From contig JAEZFW010000052.1 of the NCBI GenBank assembly GCA_023417315.1, positions 1 to 21,391 on the forward strand: 21,391 bases of DNA, read 5' to 3'. Below are positions 16,450 to 21,391 of the stretch, in pieces; position 1 is the stretch's first letter, and each line of letters opens with the position of its first letter. The notes under the pieces were generated by a model. It was not told the DNA's origin, searched no databases, and saw only the letters and a list, made by a program, of their open reading frames with translations. Origin of the DNA: Pseudomonadota bacterium (GTDB taxonomy: Bacteria > Pseudomonadota > Gammaproteobacteria > Steroidobacterales > Steroidobacteraceae). The position numbers were made by a program, and so were the translations under genes.

Positions 16450-16580
16450 CTGGGTCCTGGGTTATCGGGTTCTGGCCAGAAGCACGTCGAAGGCCTTACC
16501 GGCGTCCGTGCCAGGCTTGCACCTCGCTCGGGCCTTCTCTTCTCTGGCCAGTACCCAGAACCCAGTAGCCCAGTACCCGA
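16450..16580. repeat. Heptamer inverted repeat, unit GGGTTCT (between chpA and chpC)
   Basis: The left arm, 16450-16475, contains GGGTCCT, GGGTTAT and GGGTTCT. The right arm, 16551-16580, contains CCCAGAA and CCCAGTA units. Just inside, GGCCAGAAG (16474-16482) and CTTCTCTGGCC (16539-16549) extend the stem, and GAAGGCC / GGCCTTC form an inner pair. The element fills the whole chpA-chpC gap (152 bases) within one operon. It shares its unit with the array at the left edge of the window. Confidence 0.85.
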
Positions 16581-16592
16581 CGCGAAGCGCAA

Positions 16593-17066
16593 ATGTCCGA
16601 CATCCCCGCCCACGAGCTCTACAGTCTTCTGATTCCGCTCACTCATGAGCGGCTGATCGTCCCGCGCGCATGCGTCGCGGAGGTCATCACGTGGCAGGCG
16701 CCGGAAAGAATGGAAGGCACGCCGCCGTGGTATCTCGGCACCATTCACTGGAGCGGGCGCGCAGTGCCGGTGATTTCATTCGAAGCGGCTTGCGGTCAGG
16801 CGCTGCCGGTGCCTGGAACGCGCACTCGCATCGTGATCTTCGTGGCCTTAGGCAGTCACATCACGAGCGGTTACTTCGGCGTGATCACTCAAGGCTTCCC
16901 GCAACTCGTGCGTGTGAATGCCGACGTCGTGAAATCGGATCCCAGCCGCAGCTTTCCCGAACGCGGCCCCATCCTCTGCCAAGTCCGCATGCTCAACGAG
17001 TCCCCGCTCATCCCGGACTTTGAGCATCTGGAGGAAATGATTAGTGAGGAGACGCGCGCCGCGTAG
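16593..17066 (+). CDS. chpC: CheW-like adaptor ChpC
   Basis: 157-residue protein made of one CheW domain. TIHWSGRAVPVISFEAA near residue 50 is the core binding segment. It is the second CheW of the Pil-Chp cluster; in Pseudomonas ChpC is an accessory adaptor thought to link further receptors to ChpA. Position after chpA fits, except that chpB (methylesterase), which lies between them in Pseudomonas, is missing. The ATG at 16593 follows the CCCAGTA repeat arm by 12 bases, and the leader GACGCGAAGCGCAA has no clear Shine-Dalgarno. It is the last gene of the plus-strand cluster and converges on rsmE. Confidence 0.87.
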   Translation: MSDIPAHELYSLLIPLTHERLIVPRACVAEVITWQAPERMEGTPPWYLGTIHWSGRAVPVISFEAACGQALPVPGTRTRIVIFVALGSHITSGYFGVITQGFPQLVRVNADVVKSDPSRSFPERGPILCQVRMLNESPLIPDFEHLEEMISEETRAA

Positions 17067-17080
17067 TGCCCCTGAGAGGA

Positions 17081-17443
17081 AGCCGTACGTGCGACGGCAA
17101 GAAGGCCTATCGGCAGGGAAGTCGTACTATCGACGGCAAGGGAGCCTATCGGCAGGGTCAGAGAAACAAGAACCCGTCGGTGTGTCAGGCGTCGTACACG
17201 AGAACGCACGAAGTTAGCCGCGGAGCTCTCTTCTTACCCTGCCGACAGGCTCCCTTGCCGTCGACAGTGCGACTCTCTTGCCGCAGGCACTCGCTGCCGA
17301 AGGCCCACTTGCCGTCGCTAGTGCGGCTTACCAGCGCAGTGGATCCTTCTGTCCTGCCGACAGGCTCCCTTGCCGTCGCTCGTACGGCTTCCCTGCCGAA
17401 GGCGCTCGCGCCGGAGGCTTCCTTGCCGTCGCTAGTGCGGCTT
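17081..17443. repeat. Composite element of 39-nt repeats arranged as an inverted repeat
   Basis: Two tandem 39-nt units (17081-17119, 17120-17158) read AGYCGTAC...CGACGGCAAG...GCCTATCGGCAGGG. After a 77-nt spacer the complementary unit appears at 17236-17274, nearly exact to the second left unit, followed by longer variants at 17275-17329, 17352-17390 and 17391-17443. The core CTTGCCGTCG plus CTAGTGCGGCTT recurs four times. Because 39 is divisible by 3, both strands translate to SRTxDGKxAYRQG-like repeats, but the frames on both strands are open only as a by-product of period and composition. It lies between the convergent ends of chpC and rsmE. It is not a transposon with a visible transposase; a non-autonomous repeat or a structured RNA is possible. 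Confidence 0.85.
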
Positions 17444-17447
17444 TCTG

Positions 17448-17470
17448 TGCAGTAGGCAGTGCCTACTGCA
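17448..17470. other. Perfect palindrome overlapping the rsmE stop
   Basis: TGCAGTAGGCA (17448-17458) and TGCCTACTGCA (17460-17470) are exact reverse complements around a single central base. It includes the rsmE stop at 17463-17465 and its last two codons. On the minus strand there is no following U-tract. It may be a protein-binding site or the tip of the neighbouring repeat element, or may help end transcription. Confidence 0.6.
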
Positions 17471-18197
17471 AATCCCCCCAAAGTGCCTGCAACACACTCA
17501 ACGCCACCACCGCCGCCGTTTCCGTGCGCAGTACGCGTGGGCCGAGGCGGACGGGTGTGAAGCTCGCGGCGCGTGCGGCGGCGAGCTCATCGTCATCGAG
17601 CCCGCCTTCGGGTCCGATCAAAAGCTCCACCTTCGTCGGTAAGCTCGCAAGCCCTGCCAGCGAGCCGGGTGCTGAAGGGCTCAACACGAGTCGCAGACCT
17701 TCTTTCTTGACCGACGACAAGTAGTTTCGCAGCGTCTTCGGCGTGCCGACGCTCGGTACGCGTGTGCGACCGCATTGCTCGCAGGCGCCGATCACGATAC
17801 CGCGCCAATGATCCTGTTTCTTAGCAGCTTGCTTCTCATCGAGCCTCACGACGCTGCGTGCCGTGAGAACCGGCGCGATGGCCGCGACGCCGAGCTCCGT
17901 TGCTTTCTGCAGCGTCCAGTCCATTCGTTCGCTACGAGAGACGCCCTGCACCAGCGTGATGCGCAGCGGCGATTCAGCGGTACCGGGCGTTTGTTGGCCC
18001 AACTTCACGGTCACAGCATCGCCTTCCACCCGCGCGATCTCCGCACGGTACTCTCCGCCAGTTCCATCGAAAACGACGAGCGGCGCGCCTTCGCGCATCC
18101 TCAGCACGCGCGCAACGTGATACGCGCCGGCAGGCGGAAGCTGAGCCTCCATGCCTTCGCTCAAAGGCCCTTCGCAGTAAATTCGATTGAGTCGCAT
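17463..18197 (-). CDS. rsmE: 16S rRNA (uracil-1498-N3)-methyltransferase RsmE
   Basis: 244-residue SPOUT-class enzyme that methylates U1498 of 16S rRNA using S-adenosylmethionine. Visible motifs are the N-terminal PUA-like part beginning MRLNRIYCEG, KATELGV near residue 118, and the knotted SAM-binding motifs LLIGPEGGLDDDEL (from L192) and RLGPRVLRTETA (from R217). The frame is open to 18266, but the extension is encoded by GTGACGA repeats, so the ATG at 18195-18197 is used. No Shine-Dalgarno is evident before it. The gene converges with chpC and is divergent from ampD. Confidence 0.95.
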   Translation of the reverse strand: MRLNRIYCEGPLSEGMEAQLPPAGAYHVARVLRMREGAPLVVFDGTGGEYRAEIARVEGDAVTVKLGQQTPGTAESPLRITLVQGVSRSERMDWTLQKATELGVAAIAPVLTARSVVRLDEKQAAKKQDHWRGIVIGACEQCGRTRVPSVGTPKTLRNYLSSVKKEGLRLVLSPSAPGSLAGLASLPTKVELLIGPEGGLDDDELAAARAASFTPVRLGPRVLRTETAAVVALSVLQALWGDLQ

Positions 18198-18204
18198 GTT
18201 TGCC

Positions 18205-18321
18205 GTGACGAGTGACGCGTGACGAGTGATGAGTGACGAGCAAGAATCTTGGCACACCAAGCGCATTCTGACCCGTCACCCGTCACCCGTCACTGTCTCC
18301 CGTTACTCGTCACCCGTCACC
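18205..18321. repeat. Heptamer inverted repeat, unit GTGACGA (between divergent rsmE and ampD)
   Basis: The left arm, 18205-18239, holds five units (GTGACGA, GTGACGC, GTGACGA, GTGATGA, GTGACGA). The right arm, 18272-18321, holds CCCGTCA three times, a degenerate stretch, and CTCGTCA/CCCGTCA. The loop is only about 32 nt and contains CTTGG/CCAAG and AGAAT/ATTCT pairs. The element fills nearly all of the 145 bases between two divergent start codons, so both promoters must lie within or overlap it. Confidence 0.87.
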
Positions 18322-18342
18322 TAGAACTGGCATCATGAAAGC

Positions 18343-18927
18343 ATGCATGACACTTCACTACGCGTGGACGCGATCACCGGGCGGCTGCTCGGCGTGCGTT
18401 ACGTGGACTCGCCCAATCACGATGCGCGTCCGCCGGGAAACGATCCGGAGCTCATCGTCGTGCACGGCATCAGCTTGCCGCCAGCCGAATATGGCGGACC
18501 TTGGATCGACCGCTTGTTCACGAACGAGCTTCCAAGAGATGCGCATCCTTACTTTGCGAAGATCGCTGGACTGACGGTGTCCTCGCATCTGTTGATCAGA
18601 CGCGAGGGCGAGATCGTGCAATACGTGCCGTTTCACCGTCGGGCGTGGCATGCAGGTGCCTCGCAGTATTGCGGGCGCGAACGCTGCAACGATTTCTCGA
18701 TTGGCATCGAGCTTGAGGGGAGCGACGATGCGCCGTACGAACCGATGCAGTATCGCAAGCTCGCGGAAGTCATACGCGCGTTGTGCCGTGCCTACCCGAC
18801 GCTCTCGAGCGAGCGAATCGCTGGGCACAGCGACATCGCTCCCGGCCGAAAGACCGATCCCGGCCCTGCGTTCGACTGGAAGCGACTGCATGCGCTGCTG
18901 AGAGTTGAGCGGACGCATTTCACATGA
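18343..18927 (+). CDS. ampD: 1,6-anhydro-N-acetylmuramyl-L-alanine amidase AmpD
   Basis: 194-residue cytosolic zinc amidase of the Amidase_2 family that cleaves the anhydromuropeptide lactyl-amide bond during peptidoglycan recycling; loss of AmpD derepresses AmpC in species that have AmpR. Zinc ligands H41 (IVVHGIS), H162 (AGHSDIAPGRKTDPG) and D172, with catalytic K170 in the same loop, are intact, as is FSIGIELEG around E123. Slightly longer than the 183-187 residue family members. The ATG at 18343 follows the GTGACGA element by 21 bases; no Shine-Dalgarno is obvious. Its TGA overlaps the next start (ATGA), implying coupling to the binding-protein gene. Confidence 0.96.
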   Translation: MHDTSLRVDAITGRLLGVRYVDSPNHDARPPGNDPELIVVHGISLPPAEYGGPWIDRLFTNELPRDAHPYFAKIAGLTVSSHLLIRREGEIVQYVPFHRRAWHAGASQYCGRERCNDFSIGIELEGSDDAPYEPMQYRKLAEVIRALCRAYPTLSSERIAGHSDIAPGRKTDPGPAFDWKRLHALLRVERTHFT

Positions 18928-19784
18928 TGCGCAGGCTCTTAGTTCTTGCGGCGTGGCTGCTTGCAGCTGGCACCGCGCTCGCAACCGAGTCTGGCGCTCC
19001 ACAGCCAGCCACGCGCATCGTGAGTCTTGCGCCCAATCTCACAGAGCTCGCTTTCGCGGCCGGCGCGGGCGACCGCGTCGTGGCCACCGTCGAGTACAGC
19101 GACTACCCGAAAGAAGCGCTCGCGATCCCTCGCATCGGGGATGCGTTCCGCGTCGACATGGAGCGGTTGCTCGCACTGAAGCCCGATCTCGTGCTGGCCT
19201 GGGATAGCGGCACACCCGTGCAGGTGATCGAGCGCATGCGCGCGCTTGGGTTGCGAGTGGAGTCAGTCTCTACACCAACGCTTGTCTCAGTCTCAGCCGC
19301 GTTGCGTCGACTGGGGGAGCTCGCCGGGACGCAACGCGAGGCGGAACGCGAAGCTGCGCGTGTCGACAAACAGGTCGCGCAGCTCCGCGCGCAATATCGC
19401 GATCGCAAGCGTATTTCCGTATTCATCCAGATCAATGATCGCCCGCTCTTCACTGTCAACGGCAAGCACATCATCAGTGAAGTGGTCGCAATATGCGGCG
19501 GCACGAACGTGTTCGCGCAGTTGAACGATCTAGCACCGACGATCGGCATCGAAGCGATCCTCGCTGCCAATCCACAGGCGATCATCTCGACCGACGACAC
19601 CGTCCCGGATGCAGCTGCCGCTTGGCGCCGATGGCACACATTGACCGCTGTGCAAGCGGGTAATGTGTTTACGCTGTCCTCGGATGAGCTCACGCGCGCG
19701 ACGCCGCGCCTGCTGCAGGGCGCCCGCGCCCTCTGTCGCACGCTGGATACGGCTCGAAGGAATCTTCAGCAGGAATCAGCATAG
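18924..19784 (+). CDS. BtuF-like periplasmic cobalamin-binding protein
   Basis: 286-residue solute-binding protein of the helical-backbone BtuF/FhuD family. A signal peptide covers residues 1-20 (hydrophobic core LLVLAAWLLAAG, cleavage likely after ALA); there is no lipobox cysteine. RIVSLAPNLTELAFAAGAGDRVV, YSDYP, and LLALKPDLVLAW closely resemble E. coli BtuF, as does the C-terminal RATPRLLQGARALC. It should bind vitamin B12 or a similar ligand in the periplasm for an ABC importer, but no btuC/btuD is in the window. Its start overlaps the ampD stop by 4 nt. Heme or siderophore binding is the main alternative. Confidence 0.8.
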   Translation: MMRRLLVLAAWLLAAGTALATESGAPQPATRIVSLAPNLTELAFAAGAGDRVVATVEYSDYPKEALAIPRIGDAFRVDMERLLALKPDLVLAWDSGTPVQVIERMRALGLRVESVSTPTLVSVSAALRRLGELAGTQREAEREAARVDKQVAQLRAQYRDRKRISVFIQINDRPLFTVNGKHIISEVVAICGGTNVFAQLNDLAPTIGIEAILAANPQAIISTDDTVPDAAAAWRRWHTLTAVQAGNVFTLSSDELTRATPRLLQGARALCRTLDTARRNLQQESA

Positions 19785-19894
19785 CCCGCACGCCGGGATC
19801 GGCTCTCGCGGATCGCCTGCTATCGCCATGCGACTGCCCTCGGGTAGCATCCGAGCCCGGTTCAGACCCGGCCGCATGAGGACGTTCCACCAGC

Positions 19895-21349
19895 ATGACC
19901 CGCAGCTCCGTAATCCAGCTGGTGTTGATCGCGTTCTTTCTGTCGATCGTTGCCGCTGCGGGTTGGTCGAAGCAGCGAACACACCACGCAGCAGACTATC
20001 TCATTGCGAATCGCCGCCTCGGCGGCTGGCTTGCAGCGTTCGGATACGTGGGAAGCGCGACGAATGCCTGGACGGTGATGCTCGTGAGCGGGGTTGCGTT
20101 CACCTCCGGTTTGCCGGCGGTCTGGTTAGCCGGCGGTTTCGTGCTGGGCGCCTTGTTGAGCCATGCCTACGTCGCGCCGCGTCTGCGCGCAATGTCCGCT
20201 GCGCAGGAGTCTGCGACGCTGACTCAGTTCATAAGCGCGGATGTCGGTGACCGTTTGCAGCCCATGCTGGTGCGCTCGGCCGCGTTCATCGCTCTTTTAT
20301 TGCTGTTGCTTCAGGTCGCGATCGTCACGCGACTCGCAGCGGAATTGCTGAACACAGACTCCGGTTATTCAATCGCGACGACTATCGTGCTCGGCGTCGG
20401 CACCGTCGTTGGGTGTGTGCTCGTCGGCGGCATCCGCGCGGCGAGTCTTTGCGATGGCATACAGATCGTGAGCGTCGGCATGACGGCGCTGTTGTTGCCG
20501 ATCGCGGGAATATTTGCGATCGGCGGCTCGGATGCATTCATCTCGGGTCTTTACTCGGTCGGCGCGACCACGGGCGATTGGTTTGGCGGCAAGAGCGGCG
20601 TCGTCGCGCTTGCAGTTGCAGGCGGGGCACTCGGTCTCGGACTTGCCATTCCCGGACAGCCCCATGCGATGGCGCGTCTGATCGCAGTTCGCGAAGCGCG
20701 CAGCGCGACTTTGATGCGTTGGATCGCTCCGCTGATGACGTGCGGCGTGCTCCTCTCCGCACTCGTGGGCGGGTGGTCTGCCCGTGTCCTCTACGATGGC
20801 CTGCAGCAACCGCATCTCGCACTGTATGCGTTGGCAACGCGATTGCTCCCGCCCATGGTCGCGGCAGTGTTCGTCGTGGCGATCATTGCGGCCCTCATGT
20901 TGAGTATCGCAAGTCCGATGCTTGCGATGGCTTCACAGTGCGCTGTGGATCTGAGACGTTCAGTGGCGTTGCTTTCATCTGGATGGGCGCGCTTCGCACT
21001 CGTGGTGACGGCGCTCGCGTGCACCGCGGCCGCGCTCATGATTCCGTTCGACCCTACGAAGCATGCCTGGTTGCCGCTCATCGCTCTCGGAGCTGCGTTC
21101 AGCCCGCTGCTCCTCGTGCGTCTGACGGGTAAGCGGATCCGGCCCGGTTCCGCGCTCGGCGCGATGTGGTCTGGATTCATCCTCGCGCTGATCTTTCATG
21201 CGCTGCCGGACTCTCCCGGTGATTTTCTGGAGCGTGTGCTGCCGTTCGTTGCCGCACTCGGTATCGCGCTCTCCGGCGGCGAGAGACGTCGCAATCCCGA
21301 TCGAGCCGATCGCGCGCAGGAGACGGTGCACGACCGCATTCCGATTTAG
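19895..21349 (+). CDS. Sodium:solute symporter family protein (PutP/PanF-like)
   Basis: 484-residue polytopic inner-membrane protein of the SSS family (TC 2.A.21), with about 12-13 hydrophobic segments. Family marks are a DYLIANRRLGGW stretch after TM1, GSATNAWTVMLVSGVAF at 53-69, GGIRAASLCDGIQIV near 178, IPGQPHAMARL at 252-262 matching the PutP-type G-x-P-H-x-x-x-R segment, and MLSIASPMLAMAS near 335. It should import a solute with sodium, but the substrate cannot be read from the sequence. It starts 110 bases after the binding-protein gene; GAGGA at 19878-19882 is a distant Shine-Dalgarno (12 nt). The TAG stop is the first triplet of a GATAGGG array. Confidence 0.85.
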   Translation: MTRSSVIQLVLIAFFLSIVAAAGWSKQRTHHAADYLIANRRLGGWLAAFGYVGSATNAWTVMLVSGVAFTSGLPAVWLAGGFVLGALLSHAYVAPRLRAMSAAQESATLTQFISADVGDRLQPMLVRSAAFIALLLLLLQVAIVTRLAAELLNTDSGYSIATTIVLGVGTVVGCVLVGGIRAASLCDGIQIVSVGMTALLLPIAGIFAIGGSDAFISGLYSVGATTGDWFGGKSGVVALAVAGGALGLGLAIPGQPHAMARLIAVREARSATLMRWIAPLMTCGVLLSALVGGWSARVLYDGLQQPHLALYALATRLLPPMVAAVFVVAIIAALMLSIASPMLAMASQCAVDLRRSVALLSSGWARFALVVTALACTAAALMIPFDPTKHAWLPLIALGAAFSPLLLVRLTGKRIRPGSALGAMWSGFILALIFHALPDSPGDFLERVLPFVAALGIALSGGERRRNPDRADRAQETVHDRIPI

Positions 21350-21391
21350 GGGATAGGGGATAGGAGATAGGAGATAGGGGATAGGGGATAG
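21347..21391. repeat. Heptamer array GATAGGG, left arm of an element cut by the window edge
   Basis: Six units of TAGGGGA/TAGGAGA follow directly from the symporter stop codon to the last base. It is G-rich, as is the left arm of each complete element, so a CTATCCC arm is expected to the right of the window. The unit is the same as at 2114-2224, about 19 kb away. Six G runs of two to four bases make G-quadruplex folding possible. Confidence 0.85.

Noticed and set aside
17081..17443. CRISPR array
   Set aside because: Repeats are contiguous and in inverted orientation without unique spacers of constant length; no cas gene is present. The heptamer arrays are too short for CRISPR.
17066..17455. 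129-codon plus-strand frame with SRTxDGKxAYRQG repeats
   Set aside because: The period of 39 nt keeps frames open on both strands; the minus strand gives the same peptide motif from inverted units, which points to a DNA repeat and not a protein gene.

Overview
The window is about 21.4 kb of GC-rich bacterial chromosome with tightly packed housekeeping and motility genes. Gene content and order point to a gammaproteobacterium. The run ruvX-yqgE-tonB3-gshB // pilG-pilH-pilI-pilJ-chpA-chpC matches the order known from Pseudomonas aeruginosa (pyrB through chpC, PA0402-PA0415). pyrK beside pyrB, and a different heptamer repeat in almost every intergenic gap, do not fit Pseudomonas. They suggest a deep relative in the Steroidobacterales/Nevskiales/Xanthomonadales neighbourhood. 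That placement is inference.

Layout. (1) Positions 1-5509, minus strand, read from right to left: gshB (glutathione synthetase), tonB3-like energy transducer, yqgE, ruvX (start overlapping the yqgE stop), pyrB, pyrK. (2) Positions 5510-6017: divergent control region between gshB and the pilus operon, with a CRP/Vfr-like site. (3) Positions 6018-17066, plus strand: the Pil-Chp chemosensory system for type IV pili, with two response regulators (PilG, PilH), two CheW adaptors (PilI, ChpC), one receptor (PilJ) and a 2242-residue hybrid kinase (ChpA). The methyltransferase gene pilK and methylesterase gene chpB are absent from their usual places. (4) Positions 17067-17462: between convergent chpC and rsmE, an element of 39-nt repeats arranged as a large inverted repeat. 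(5) Positions 17463-21349: rsmE (minus), then divergent ampD, a BtuF-like periplasmic binding protein overlapping ampD by 4 nt, and a sodium:solute symporter.

The most unusual feature is a set of intergenic elements (ten seen, two cut by the window ends). Each complete one is an inverted repeat whose arms are short arrays of a 7-nt unit, around a loop of about 36-100 nt that often has its own inner hairpin. The unit differs by locus (GGCTGTA, GATAGGG, GGTTAGG, GTTGACG, GGGTTCT, GTGACGA), yet both arms of one locus always carry the same unit, and the G-rich arm always lies 5' on either strand. The arms run into genes: they supply the stop codons of pyrB, ruvX and the symporter, and in several genes they replace the space where a ribosome binding site would be expected. 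This looks like an active, non-coding, hairpin-forming repeat system and is the main lead for follow-up.

Functionally, the Pil-Chp genes should form one signalling unit: PilJ senses pilus state, PilI and ChpC couple it to ChpA, and ChpA phosphorylates PilG and PilH to control pilus extension and retraction. The TonB3-like gene next door may belong to the same process. The remaining genes serve pyrimidine synthesis, glutathione synthesis, RNA maturation and modification, cell-wall recycling and solute uptake.
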